From Clostridium estertheticum subsp. estertheticum (GTDB taxonomy: Bacteria > Bacillota > Clostridia > Clostridiales > Clostridiaceae), in NCBI RefSeq assembly GCF_001877035.1, contig NZ_CP015756.1:1417001-1481000 (forward strand): DNA of 64,000 bases, in the 5' to 3' direction. This document shows positions 18,901-28,059 of this stretch, in pieces. The stretch's first letter is position 1, and every line of letters starts with the position of its first letter. A program made the position numbers and the translations under genes. The notes beneath the pieces are model-generated. The model was not told the origin of the DNA and ran no database searches. It saw nothing but the letters and a program-made list of their open reading frames with translations.

Positions 18901-19513
18901 AATAAATTACAATCTTTATCTTCTTACAGATAGAGAAATGCTTGTGGATACAGATATATATACTGCAGTGGAAGAGTCAATAAAAGGTGGAGCTACATTA
19001 GTTCAACTTAGAGAAAAGGACATAAGCACTTTAGAATTTTATAATATTGCATCAAGGATTAAAAAAGTTACTGACAAATATAATGTACCACTGATTATAA
19101 ATGATAGAATAGATATTGCTTTAGCTATAGATGCTGCAGGTGTTCATTTAGGTCAAAGCGATATGCCAGCAAGCATTGCGCGAAGTATAATAGGAAATAA
19201 TAAGATAATTGGAATTTCTACATCAACAGTTGAGGAAGCGAGAGAGGCAGAAAAAGAAGGCGCAGATTATGTTGGCGTTGGTGCAATGTTTCCTACAACT
19301 ACTAAAGAGGATGCAAGTGCTGTTTCTGTGCACTGCTTAAAAGAAATAAAAGACAATATCTCTATTCCTGTAGTTGCTATTGGTGGAATTACACATAAGA
19401 ATGTTGATTTATTAAAGGAGGCAAATATTGATGGAGTAGCTGTAATTTCAGATATTCTTGCGAAAAAATGTATAAAAGAAGCAACAGAGAAAATAGTAGT
19501 AGCAATGAAATAA
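18890..19513 (+). CDS. thiE: Thiamine-phosphate synthase
   Basis: A 207-residue TIM-barrel enzyme that joins HMP-PP and thiazole phosphate. LVQLREKD, INDRIDIALAIDAAGVHLGQSDMP, IGISTST and VAIGGI are classic ThiE blocks. It starts 11 bases inside thiM and closes the operon. ThiC, ThiG and ThiH are not in the window, so the cluster represents salvage. Confidence 0.97.
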   Translation: MKNKINYNLYLLTDREMLVDTDIYTAVEESIKGGATLVQLREKDISTLEFYNIASRIKKVTDKYNVPLIINDRIDIALAIDAAGVHLGQSDMPASIARSIIGNNKIIGISTSTVEEAREAEKEGADYVGVGAMFPTTTKEDASAVSVHCLKEIKDNISIPVVAIGGITHKNVDLLKEANIDGVAVISDILAKKCIKEATEKIVVAMK

Positions 19514-19549
19514 AGATAAAGAAAATTAAATAAAGGATCAAAATATATG

Positions 19550-19584
19550 AAGCCTAATATGATAAATAATCTATTAGGCTTTTA
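19550..19584 (+). terminator. Terminator of the thi operon
   Basis: AAGCCTAATA (19550-19559) pairs with TATTAGGCTT (19572-19581) and is followed by further T residues. Confidence 0.85.
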
Positions 19585-19637
19585 TATTGCATTTATATAT
19601 ATGATTAATGTAATAAAATACAAATGTACTATAATAT

Positions 19638-19662
19638 ATATATTGTAACAAGTACAATATAT
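19638..19662. promoter_or_regulatory. Palindromic candidate operator upstream of phosphofructokinase
   Basis: ATATATTGTA and TACAATATAT form a perfect 10-bp inverted repeat with a 5-base spacer. A further copy of the half-site, CAATATATTGTAG, lies at 19683-19695. No regulator is assigned. Confidence 0.4.
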
Positions 19663-19744
19663 TGTTATTTAAAATAAAATACCAATATATTGTAGAATAA
19701 TTTTAAGAGAGTACTGGCATAAAACTATAAGGGGAGGCAAAAAT

Positions 19745-20968
19745 ATGATAATTGAAGGTAAAGTTTTAATTGCACAAGGTGGTGGACCAACAGCTGTTAT
19801 TAATCAATCTCTAGTTGGTGCAGTTTTAGAAGCAAGAAAATTTGCGCAGGTAACAAAAGTCTATGGTGCTATAAATGGAGTAAATGGGATAGTTAATGAA
19901 AATTTTCATGATCTTAGCCGTGAGACAACTCATAATTTAGAGCAGGTTGCAATGACTCCATCATCTGCACTTTTATCTACAAGAGATAAACCAGATGAGG
20001 AATATTGTAAGGAAATATTTAAGGTACTTAAAGCTCATGAAATAAGATATTTTTTTTATATTGGAGGAAATGATTCATCAGATGCAGTTAGGATAGTAAA
20101 TCAGCAAGCTATAATTTCAAATTATGAACTTCGAGCAATTCATATACCAAAAACTATAGACAATGATCTCATGATTAATGACCATACTCCTGGATATGGA
20201 TCTGCAGCTAAATATATTACCAATGCATTTATTGGAGCTAATCTTGATAATAGAGCGTTACCAGGAATTTATATAGGGGTAGTAATGGGACGTCATGCAG
20301 GTTTTTTGACGGCCGCCGCAGCCCTTGCTAAAAAGTACGAAGATGACGGACCGCATTTAATATATGTACCTGAAAGAGTTTTTAAGATAGAACAATTTTT
20401 AAATGATGTAAAAAATGTTTATGATAAATATGGAAGATGTGTAATTGCTGTTTCAGAAGGTATTCAGGATGAAAAAGGAGTACCAATAATCGCAAATCTC
20501 ATGGAAAGAGTAGAAAAAGATGATCATGGAAATATACAACTTTCTGGAACAGGGGCATTAGGTGACCTTTTAGGTAAGTACATTAGGAATAATTTAAATA
20601 TTAAAAGAGTTAGATCAGATACATTCGGATATCCTCAAAGGTGTTTTATGGGATGTGTCTCAGATGTAGATAGAAACGAGGCTCGAGAAGTAGGAGAAAA
20701 AGCTGCACAGTATGCACTTTGGGATAATGTTGGTGGTTCAATTACTATTCATAGAACAGGACATTACTCTGTAGATTATAGACTTACTCCACTAGAACTA
20801 GTAGCAGGTAAGACAAAGGTAATGCCTGATAAATTTATTAATAGTGCATGTAATAATGTTACTGAAGCATTTATAAATTATGCTAGGCCATTATTAGGGT
20901 CAGAAATGCATTATGCACACAGACTTCGCGCATCTAAAGTACCAAAAATTTTAAATAAAAAAGATTAA
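19745..20968 (+). CDS. Phosphofructokinase, PPi-dependent type
   Basis: A 407-residue PfkA-superfamily enzyme phosphorylating fructose-6-phosphate. The N-terminal loop is AQGGGPTAVINQSL. The phosphoryl-donor region reads FYIGGNDSSD and the catalytic loop IPKTIDND; Asp at the position of E. coli Gly104 and Lys at Gly124 are the established signature of pyrophosphate-dependent enzymes. The longer chain (about 407 against 320 residues) also fits that clade. The true donor needs assay. It is monocistronic, with GGGGAGG at 19731-19737 and a palindromic site upstream. Confidence 0.9.
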   Translation: MIIEGKVLIAQGGGPTAVINQSLVGAVLEARKFAQVTKVYGAINGVNGIVNENFHDLSRETTHNLEQVAMTPSSALLSTRDKPDEEYCKEIFKVLKAHEIRYFFYIGGNDSSDAVRIVNQQAIISNYELRAIHIPKTIDNDLMINDHTPGYGSAAKYITNAFIGANLDNRALPGIYIGVVMGRHAGFLTAAAALAKKYEDDGPHLIYVPERVFKIEQFLNDVKNVYDKYGRCVIAVSEGIQDEKGVPIIANLMERVEKDDHGNIQLSGTGALGDLLGKYIRNNLNIKRVRSDTFGYPQRCFMGCVSDVDRNEAREVGEKAAQYALWDNVGGSITIHRTGHYSVDYRLTPLELVAGKTKVMPDKFINSACNNVTEAFINYARPLLGSEMHYAHRLRASKVPKILNKKD

Positions 20969-20980
20969 GGTAGATAATAA

Positions 20981-22195
20981 TTAATAATGGGAGTGAAGTA
21001 TACTTTCTTTAATTTTACTTAAGGCGTAATCAAGCGTGGAATCTAAATTATTATTATTTTTTCCACCACCTTGTGCAGAAAATTCACTTCCACCACCCTT
21101 ACCATCTATAAGAGTTATTGCATCCTTTAAAAGAGAATCCATTCTTATAATTTTCAAGTCTTTTGAACACATGAATAAGAGGTTTGCTTTATCTTGAAGT
21201 TTTATCCCAAATAAAACTATAACTTTGGGCGAGGTTACTAATTTTGTCGCTAACATGGTAGCATATTTGAGGTCCATTTTATCATAAATAAATTTAAGCA
21301 CCCTAACACCAGCTATTTTTTCAGCTTCTTTTAACATGTTTTCAACTTCATATGTAGCAACTGTTGCACTTAGTGCTCTGACCTTCGTAAGCGACTTATT
21401 AAGCTCACCTGTAAGAGTCTCAACTTTAGATATAATCGTGTCATTGCTGCAGGATAAGAGTTTAGACATTTTTTCAATAGCTTCAAATTTAAAAATATAA
21501 TCAGAAACTGCTCTTTTTCCACATATAAATTCAATTCTTATCCCGGTTTTATATTTTTCAAAATTTATAACTTTAATTAATTGAACCTCAATGGTGGAAT
21601 TTGGATATATGCCTAGACATGGAAAAACATCAATATCACCAATTTTCACAATTCTAATTTTTTCACCGGATTTTACTGGGAGTTTTTTTAGTGATAATTT
21701 TTTTAGTTCTGAGTTTATTAAATATAGAACTTCTACTTTAATATTTTCAAGAACTATACCGTTAGCCAGTTTCTCACAATCTTTAATTTCTTGGGCGCAA
21801 ATACCTTTATCAAGATCAATAGTTGAAGAAGTTAAGCCAAGTTTAAAACCAATAGTAGGTAGATTAAATAAATTAGAAATACATGCGGAGAGTATATGTT
21901 GGCCTAAATGTTGCTGCATATAATCATATCGCAAACCAAAGTTTATAGTACATTTAACCTTATGAATTTTCAAAGGTTTCACTTCTAATACATGATATAT
22001 TTTATTGTTTTCTTCGTATACACAGGTGACTAAAGATCCATTTATATGTCCTGTATCACTTGGCTGGCCAGTACTTTTGGGGTAGAAATACGTTTCATTT
22101 AATTCAACATGATATTTGTTTTCTTTTTTTATTATATCTATTATTTCAGTTGTGAATTCTGTTTTATATTGATCTTCATAGTATAACTTTTCCAA
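20981..22195 (-). CDS. Alanyl-tRNA editing (AlaX-like) protein with DHHA1 domain, atypical metal site
   Basis: About 404 residues, related to the editing half of alanyl-tRNA synthetase. The N-terminal part has YYEDQY and YFYPKSTGQPSDTGH, then the metal motif MQQHLGQHILSA (His96, His100). The second motif, normally C-x-G-T-H, reads PCLGIYP here: Cys193 is kept but the histidine position is Tyr197. The C-terminal DHHA1 domain (about 270-404) ends with the usual Gly-rich GGGSEFSAQGGG block. It would hydrolyse mischarged Ser/Gly-tRNA(Ala), but the altered metal site makes activity uncertain. TTG 22195 is chosen as start because AAAGGAGAT lies just upstream; a start at 22249 has none. Confidence 0.85.
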   Translation of the reverse strand: MEKLYYEDQYKTEFTTEIIDIIKKENKYHVELNETYFYPKSTGQPSDTGHINGSLVTCVYEENNKIYHVLEVKPLKIHKVKCTINFGLRYDYMQQHLGQHILSACISNLFNLPTIGFKLGLTSSTIDLDKGICAQEIKDCEKLANGIVLENIKVEVLYLINSELKKLSLKKLPVKSGEKIRIVKIGDIDVFPCLGIYPNSTIEVQLIKVINFEKYKTGIRIEFICGKRAVSDYIFKFEAIEKMSKLLSCSNDTIISKVETLTGELNKSLTKVRALSATVATYEVENMLKEAEKIAGVRVLKFIYDKMDLKYATMLATKLVTSPKVIVLFGIKLQDKANLLFMCSKDLKIIRMDSLLKDAITLIDGKGGGSEFSAQGGGKNNNNLDSTLDYALSKIKESILHSHY

Positions 22196-22465
22196 ACTTA
22201 AACATCTCCTTTTGACAGTTATATAGTACTTTAATCTATATTGTAACATAAAAAAAATATGGTATACAAAATAATAATTAGGTTATCTAAATTTGAGAGA
22301 ACATTTTTGGAGTACTTAGATATTAGATTACATTTTAAAATGGATAGAAATTTTTGTTAGTTATAATTTGATTATTATTGGTGATTGGCATATCATATAT
22401 ATTGGAGTAATAAAATTAGATAAGGGAATCAATATTAAGAAAATTATAGAGCTGAGGAGAATCTT

Positions 22466-23440
22466 ATGAAAAACAAAAAAATATTATTAGCTAATAGCTT
22501 ATTATTATTGGCATTATTGTTATTTATCATAGTGCCATTTTGGGCGATTAAAATATTTAAATTAGTTCGTCCTATAAGCGAAAATGTTTCATTACTTCTT
22601 TCAGGTAGTGCTAGTGTTATAGTTCTTGGCGGAATTGCTTTATTATACTGTATAATTACTAAAAGAAAGTTTAAAAATGTAATGGTAATAAAGAAAATAT
22701 CTATAAAACAAGCTTATCTAACTATGTTTGTAGCGTTTGGTACTTACATTTTTGCTATGGGTATTAATGCTATAACAATTAAGTTATTTCCATTTGCAAT
22801 AAAAGATGGTACACAGATATCGAATCTATTAGGTGGTAGTACAATGTTACTGGGATTATTAGTTGTAGTTTTAGTTCCAGCATTTTTCGAGGAAATATTC
22901 TTTCGAGGGATTTTTTTAGATGCTTATGATGGGGTAAATAAAAAAATAAAATATTTTATAATAACATCGATATTCGCAGCTTTTCATGGAAATGTAATGC
23001 AAATTATGTACGTTATGTTTTTAGGATTTATTTTACTAATGGTTAGGGAGTATACAGGATCGATAGTCGGCAGTATGACACTTCATGCAGCGAATAACGC
23101 AATATCATTTATTTTAAGTAAGGTACTAATGAATTATATGAGAAGTGGGATTGAAGGTAGCGCTTTAAAATCAGCACAGGAAGCTAATGTTACCTTAGTG
23201 GCAGTATTGATTCAAGCCACAGTAGCATTTTTAATTGGGGGAGCAATAATATATACAAACCTAAGAAAACTTAAAGAGTATAAGGATACTGAAAGTAGGG
23301 CTAAAAGAGTAGGGCAAGAAGAAAATAATGAATATTTAAAATATGTGGTAAAAGATGAGAAAAATTTAAATTTAACAAAATATATACCACTAGCCATATA
23401 CTTTGTTTCTATGGTTGTGATTGTTGTAAATAAATATTAG
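22466..23440 (+). CDS. CPBP-family intramembrane metalloprotease
   Basis: A 324-residue polytopic protein with the CPBP/CAAX-protease motifs: motif 1 FFEEIFFRG (glutamates and arginine), motif 2 FAAFHGN and motif 3 HAANN. In bacteria such proteins process membrane or secreted peptides or act in bacteriocin immunity; the target is unknown. It ends exactly next to a short spacer before adenosine deaminase, so the two may be co-transcribed. A hydrophilic stretch near residues 270-300 precedes the last membrane helix. Confidence 0.92.
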   Translation: MKNKKILLANSLLLLALLLFIIVPFWAIKIFKLVRPISENVSLLLSGSASVIVLGGIALLYCIITKRKFKNVMVIKKISIKQAYLTMFVAFGTYIFAMGINAITIKLFPFAIKDGTQISNLLGGSTMLLGLLVVVLVPAFFEEIFFRGIFLDAYDGVNKKIKYFIITSIFAAFHGNVMQIMYVMFLGFILLMVREYTGSIVGSMTLHAANNAISFILSKVLMNYMRSGIEGSALKSAQEANVTLVAVLIQATVAFLIGGAIIYTNLRKLKEYKDTESRAKRVGQEENNEYLKYVVKDEKNLNLTKYIPLAIYFVSMVVIVVNKY

Positions 23441-23461
23441 ATGATTAAGAAAGGGGATAAT

Positions 23462-24454
23462 ATGAAATATAAAGATTTACCAAAAATTGATTTGCATTGT
23501 CATTTAGATGGCAGTGTTAGGCCGGAAACAATAATTGACATAGCAAGAAGCGAGGATATAAAAATTCCGTGTTATGATGTTTATAATATCACAAAAGAAT
23601 TGACTGCTCCAGAGGAATGCAAGTCCCTGGATGAATATTTAAAAAGATTTGTAATTCCTAATTTAGTAATGCAATCAAAAGAAAGTTTGAGAAGAATTAC
23701 ATTTGAACTTCTTGAGGATTGTGCTAAAGAAAACATAAAATATATCGAAGTTAGGTTTGCGCCACTACTTCATGTAAACAAGGGATTAACTATAAGTGAT
23801 GTAATAGAAAGTGTAATATCTGGAATTAAAGACGCAGAAGAGAGATATGATATAAAGGGAAATGTAATACTTTGTTGCATGAGATTCATGTCTGCAGATA
23901 AAGCAGTTGAAGTTGTGGAGGCGGGAGCAAAGTATATATCCAAAGGTGTAGTTGCTATAGATTTGTGTGGAGCTGAAGATTATGAATTTTGCAAAAAATT
24001 CATAGAGCCTGTAGCACTAGCTAGAAAATATGGATATAGAATAACTATTCATGCAGGTGAAACAGGAATAGGTAAAAATGTGCTCGAGGCAGTGGAGCTC
24101 TTGGGAGCAGAAAGAATTGGACATGGAGTATTTATTAAAGATTGTATTGAGGCTTACAATATTGTAAAAGATAAAAAAATAACTCTTGAAATGTGCTTAA
24201 CAAGTAATATTCAAACTAAGGCTGTTGATGAAGTATGTAACCACCCAATTTATAATTTTTATAATGATGGAATAAAAGTAACAGTAAACACTGACAATAG
24301 GACTGTATCAAACACAAACATGACTAAGGAATGTCAAGTTTTATTTACTGAATTTAACATTACTTTTAATGATTATAAACAGATATACCTTAATAGTGTA
24401 AATGCAGCTTTTGTTGACTTAGAAACAAAGGAAGTCTTAAGAAGTTATATTTAA
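23462..24454 (+). CDS. add: Adenosine deaminase
   Basis: A 330-residue zinc hydrolase converting adenosine to inosine. The metal-binding DLHCHLDGS motif is at the N terminus, HAGETG carries the third His and catalytic Glu, ERIGHGVF contains the next His, and VNTDNRTVSNT carries the metal Asp. The start at 23462 follows GAAAGGGG; an ATG at 23441 directly after the upstream stop lacks spacing. It is probably co-transcribed with the CPBP protease gene. The stop codon is part of a long inverted repeat. Confidence 0.95.
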   Translation: MKYKDLPKIDLHCHLDGSVRPETIIDIARSEDIKIPCYDVYNITKELTAPEECKSLDEYLKRFVIPNLVMQSKESLRRITFELLEDCAKENIKYIEVRFAPLLHVNKGLTISDVIESVISGIKDAEERYDIKGNVILCCMRFMSADKAVEVVEAGAKYISKGVVAIDLCGAEDYEFCKKFIEPVALARKYGYRITIHAGETGIGKNVLEAVELLGAERIGHGVFIKDCIEAYNIVKDKKITLEMCLTSNIQTKAVDEVCNHPIYNFYNDGIKVTVNTDNRTVSNTNMTKECQVLFTEFNITFNDYKQIYLNSVNAAFVDLETKEVLRSYI

Positions 24455-24558
24455 CGACATTTCAGAAGGGAAATCTCACATTTCTATAAGTTGAAATTAA
24501 TTACCTTATCAGAAATAAAATTTAAGTTGGAATATAAATATCCTTCTGAAGTCGTTAA
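24451..24558 (+). other. Structured intergenic element with long inverted repeat
   Basis: TTAACGACATTTCAGAAGG (24451-24469, beginning at the add stop) pairs with CCTTCTGAAGTCGTTAA (24542-24558), giving 17 pairs with a 2-base bulge and enclosing 72 bases. A small hairpin (TCTCC-GAA-GGAGA) follows and precedes the rhomboid start. A similar arrangement is at 34044. Confidence 0.6.
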
Positions 24559-24605
24559 TGCATCTCCGAAGGAGAGGATTTAGGTATGAAAAATGGAGGA
24601 TAAAA

Positions 24606-25181
24606 ATGTTTGCGAAACTAAAGAAAATACAGTATAATTCGCCAGTTATATTAACTTTTACGGGATTAGCACTTATAAGCTATTTATTAAGTTATTTAAC
24701 AAATGGAATGCTTAATAAAGTGATATTTTCAAATTACAGAACTTCTTTTTTGGACCCAATGCAATATATAAGATTATTTTCTTATATATTGGGTCATGCT
24801 AATTGGGATCACTTTTCTGGTAATTTTATAATAATCTTAATAATAGGACCAATGCTCGAAGAAAAGTATGGTTCAAAAGTTTTGGTGCAGTTAATACTCG
24901 TAACAGCCCTAGTTACAGGTTTAATAAATACAATTTTCTCAAATGATGCACTACTAGGGGCGAGCGGTATTGTTTATATGTTTATTATTTTAAGTTCATT
25001 TACAAATGCACAGAAGGGCAAAATTCCATTAACTTTAATTATTGTGTTTTTTGTATTCATTGGTAGAGAGATTTTTGCAGGAACTTTTTCTCAGGATAAT
25101 ATATCTCAATTTGCACATATTATAGGTGGAATATGTGGAGCGCTATTTGCATTTAAAATTGATCATAAAAAACATGTATAA
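24606..25181 (+). CDS. Rhomboid-family intramembrane serine protease
   Basis: A 191-residue, six-helix rhomboid. The catalytic serine is in LLGASGIVY, the histidine in FAHIIGGICGALF, and the HANWDHFSGNF segment matches the conserved HxxxxHxxxN region. The start at 24606 follows GGAGGA; an extension to 24558 would include the hairpin region. Substrate unknown. It may share the transcript of adenosine deaminase or be controlled by the preceding inverted-repeat element. Confidence 0.92.
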   Translation: MFAKLKKIQYNSPVILTFTGLALISYLLSYLTNGMLNKVIFSNYRTSFLDPMQYIRLFSYILGHANWDHFSGNFIIILIIGPMLEEKYGSKVLVQLILVTALVTGLINTIFSNDALLGASGIVYMFIILSSFTNAQKGKIPLTLIIVFFVFIGREIFAGTFSQDNISQFAHIIGGICGALFAFKIDHKKHV

Positions 25182-25202
25182 AAATAAAGGGAATAATTTA
25201 AT

Positions 25203-25242
25203 TTATTAGATATTATCTATAATTATAGATAATATCTAATAA
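25203..25242. repeat. Perfect 40-bp palindrome
   Basis: Each base from 25203 to 25222 is complementary to its mirror between 25223 and 25242, with no loop. No T tract follows directly. It lies between the rhomboid gene and uxaC. Confidence 0.8.
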
Positions 25243-25355
25243 TGTTTCGTGGAAAGAATTTAAATGGGACAGATAAAGGTACAAAGCATACTTAAAAACA
25301 GCTAAAAACTAAACCACAATAAAGAGTTATTAAAAAAAAGATAACGATTTCACTA

Positions 25356-25384
25356 TTGCATTATGAAAAAAATTAGATTATAAT
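25356..25384 (+). promoter_or_regulatory. Promoter of uxaC
   Basis: TTGCAT (25356-25361) and TATAAT (25379-25384) are separated by 17 bases; the LacI-type operator lies about 20 bases downstream, in the start region. Confidence 0.75.
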
Positions 25385-25403
25385 AAAGTCAGAAAGTTAG
25401 TTA

Positions 25404-25419
25404 TTGTTAACGTGAACAA
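25404..25419. promoter_or_regulatory. LacI/GalR-type operator at uxaC
   Basis: TTGTTAACGTGAACAA is a near-perfect palindrome with the central CG of LacI-family operators, just downstream of the -10 box. It matches the sites at 36402 and 38641 and also the general CcpA cre pattern. Confidence 0.75.
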
Positions 25420-25453
25420 AAAATAAAATTTAATTAGGGAAAAGGTGAAGTAT

Positions 25454-26860
25454 ATGAAAAAATTTATGGATGAAAACTTTTTATTATCTAATGACACAGC
25501 GATAAGTTTGTATAATGATTATGCAAAAGATATGCCTATTATTGATTACCATTGTCATCTAAGTCCAAAAGAAATATATGATAACAAAAGATTTAAAAAT
25601 ATAACTGAAGCTTGGCTATACGGAGATCATTATAAATGGAGAGCTATGAGAAGTAATGGTATAGATGAAAAATACATTACTGGAAATGGTAGCGATCTTG
25701 AAAAATTTATGGCGTGGGCTCAGACATTACCAATGGCTATAGGTAATCCTCTTTACCATTGGACACACTTAGAACTTCAAAGATATTTTGGAATACATGA
25801 AGTTCTAAACGAAAAGACAGCTCCAGCTATTTGGGAAAAGGTAAATATATTACTTAATGGAGAAGGATTTGGTGCAAGAGATTTGATCCAAAAGTCAAAT
25901 GTTAAAGCAATATGCACAACTGATGATCCAATAGATTCACTAGAGTATCATATAAAACTTAAAGAGGATAAGGAATTTACTGTAAAGGTTTTACCAGCAT
26001 TTAGGCCTGATAAGGGACTTCAAATAAATAAAGATGCGTTCCTTCCATGGGTTAAAAAACTTGAAGAAGTATCTAAAATAAATATTGAAAGCTATGGTGA
26101 GTTCTTAAAAGCTCTAGAATCAAGAGTGAGATTTTTTAATGAAGTTGGATGTAAAATATCAGATCATGCAATGGATAGCATAACATATATGGAAGCTTCA
26201 AAAGAAGAAGTATCTAATATATTTTCGAAGATACTAAAGGGAGAGACTGCAAGTCCTGATGAAGAAAGTAAATACAGAACATTTACTCTACAATTTTTAG
26301 GTAAATTATATTCGCAGCTTAAATGGACAATGCAGCTTCATCTTGCAGCGCAAAGAAATAATAATACAAAAATGCTTAAACAGCTAGGACCAGATACTGG
26401 ATTTGATTCTATAAACGATGAGCAAGTTGCTTATCCTTTATCAAGATTATTAGATTCATTAGAAAGCAGTAACTCGCTTCCAAAAACAATACTATACACT
26501 TTAAATCCTAAAGACAATTATGTTTTAAGTACGATGCTTGGTAATTTCCAAGGAACTGAAGTTCCAGGAAAAATACAATTTGGCGCAGCTTGGTGGTTCT
26601 TAGATAATAAAGAGGGCATGATAGAACAAATGAAGGTGCTTGCTAATACTGGATTATTAAGCCGTTTCGTAGGAATGTTAACTGATTCAAGAAGTTTCTT
26701 ATCTTATACAAGACATGAATACTTTAGAAGAATATTATGCAATTTAATTGGTGAATGGGTTGAAAATGGAGAATTCCCAGATGATAAAGAACTTTTAGGA
26801 AATATTGTTCAAGGAATATGTTATAACAATGCAAAACAATATTTTGGAATAGATTGTTAA
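25454..26860 (+). CDS. uxaC: Glucuronate (uronate) isomerase
   Basis: A 468-residue uronate isomerase of the amidohydrolase-like fold, converting D-glucuronate to fructuronate and D-galacturonate to tagaturonate. IIDYHCHLSPKEI near the N terminus, YHWTHLELQRYFG and AAWWFLDNKEG are family blocks. ATG 25454 is preferred over GTG 25445, given AAAGGTGA upstream. It is the first gene of the hexuronate cluster and has its own operator-controlled promoter. Confidence 0.96.
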   Translation: MKKFMDENFLLSNDTAISLYNDYAKDMPIIDYHCHLSPKEIYDNKRFKNITEAWLYGDHYKWRAMRSNGIDEKYITGNGSDLEKFMAWAQTLPMAIGNPLYHWTHLELQRYFGIHEVLNEKTAPAIWEKVNILLNGEGFGARDLIQKSNVKAICTTDDPIDSLEYHIKLKEDKEFTVKVLPAFRPDKGLQINKDAFLPWVKKLEEVSKINIESYGEFLKALESRVRFFNEVGCKISDHAMDSITYMEASKEEVSNIFSKILKGETASPDEESKYRTFTLQFLGKLYSQLKWTMQLHLAAQRNNNTKMLKQLGPDTGFDSINDEQVAYPLSRLLDSLESSNSLPKTILYTLNPKDNYVLSTMLGNFQGTEVPGKIQFGAAWWFLDNKEGMIEQMKVLANTGLLSRFVGMLTDSRSFLSYTRHEYFRRILCNLIGEWVENGEFPDDKELLGNIVQGICYNNAKQYFGIDC

Positions 26861-26952
26861 TTCAAATAAAAGATTGTTCTTTGTTAGCTATTTTTTAAAT
26901 AAAAAAGACTACAGGGATATATGACATAAGGTTAGTGCAACTTATATACAGT

Positions 26953-27025
26953 GAATATGGGAAGCGTTATAAGCAATTGAGTGAATAATAAATGTTGAGT
27001 TAAATCGTTTCCTATATTCTTTTTT
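26953..27025 (+). terminator. Terminator with long loop between uxaC and lacI
   Basis: GAATATGGGAAGCG (26953-26966) pairs with CGTTTCCTATATTC (27006-27019) with about two weak positions and is followed at once by T6. The 39-base loop is unusually long for a plain terminator. Confidence 0.65.
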
Positions 27026-27057
27026 ATAAGTATATATAGGGCATAGGGGTGTTAATA

Positions 27058-28059
27058 ATGGAAGTTACAATAAAAGACATAGCTAAAATTGCTAATGTTT
27101 CACATACTACTGTTTCAAGAGCGTTAAATAACAGTCCTTTTATAAGTGATCTGACTAAGGCTAAAATAATGACAATAGCAAAAGAACTTAATTATGTACC
27201 TAATTATAGTGCTAAAAGTTTGGTTTTAAATAGATCATATAACATAGGACTTATTTTTACAACCATTAGTGAAGCAACTTCATCAAGGTTCTTTTATGAA
27301 ACTATAAGTGGTGTTAATAGTGCTATAAAGGGAAGTTATAATCTAGTCGTTAGAGGAATTGATGATTATAGAGATTTTACTTCGGTTAATAGCAAAAGAT
27401 TTGACGGTATAATACTTATGAGTCAAAGTAATAGTGATAATTCTTTTATATACTATTTAATGGAGAAAAAAATACCATTGGTAGTGCTTAATAGGTATAT
27501 AGATGAAAGCTCTATAGTGAATATATTATCATCAGACAAAAAGGGTGTATATGAAGCTGTAAATTATCTAATACAAAATGGGCATAAAGATATAGCTATA
27601 ATTGAAGGTAAAAAGGGATTTAATTCTACTACAGAAAGAAAAAATGGATTTTTAGATGCATTAATTAAAAATAAAATACAAATAAATAGCAAATATATAG
27701 TTGAAGGAAATTATACTATTGGAAGTGGATATGACGCTATGAAAAAGTTACTTTCTTTAAGTGAAATTCCAACAGCGGTATTTTGCTCAAATGATGAAAT
27801 GGCAATTGGGGCAATGAAGGCAACGGTCGAAGCAGGACTTAATGTACCAAATGATATTTCAATTATGGGGTTTGATGGAATGCAGCTAGGTGATTATTTA
27901 ACACCAGCGTTAACTACTGTTAGAAGACCTATTATTGAAATAAGTAAGATAGGCGCAGAAAAGCTTTTATCTATTATAGAAAATAATACTGATGATGGTG
28001 AAAAAATATACATTAGTACAGAACTAATTAAAAGGGACTCTGTTGCTAAATTAACATAA
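27058..28059 (+). CDS. LacI-family transcriptional regulator 1
   Basis: A 333-residue repressor: the N-terminal helix-turn-helix VTIKDIAKIANVSHTTVSRALNN, the hinge helix (YSAKSLVL) and a periplasmic-binding-like sensor domain with PTAVFCSNDEMAIGAM and ISIMGFDGM. It sits between uxaC and the fructuronate reductase gene, so it probably controls hexuronate genes through the nearby palindromes. The ATG at 27058 is favoured over GTG 27049 by the GGGGTG site. Confidence 0.94.
   Translation: MEVTIKDIAKIANVSHTTVSRALNNSPFISDLTKAKIMTIAKELNYVPNYSAKSLVLNRSYNIGLIFTTISEATSSRFFYETISGVNSAIKGSYNLVVRGIDDYRDFTSVNSKRFDGIILMSQSNSDNSFIYYLMEKKIPLVVLNRYIDESSIVNILSSDKKGVYEAVNYLIQNGHKDIAIIEGKKGFNSTTERKNGFLDALIKNKIQINSKYIVEGNYTIGSGYDAMKKLLSLSEIPTAVFCSNDEMAIGAMKATVEAGLNVPNDISIMGFDGMQLGDYLTPALTTVRRPIIEISKIGAEKLLSIIENNTDDGEKIYISTELIKRDSVAKLT

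Noticed and set aside
19745-20968. Asn in GGNDS of the phosphofructokinase as a catalytic defect
   Set aside because: GGNDS with PKTIDND is usual in the long PPi-type clade as I know it, so it is not evidence of inactivation.
23462-24454. TDN instead of TDD in adenosine deaminase as a missing catalytic residue
   Set aside because: The first Asp, the metal ligand, is kept and the variant is found in bacterial members of the family.
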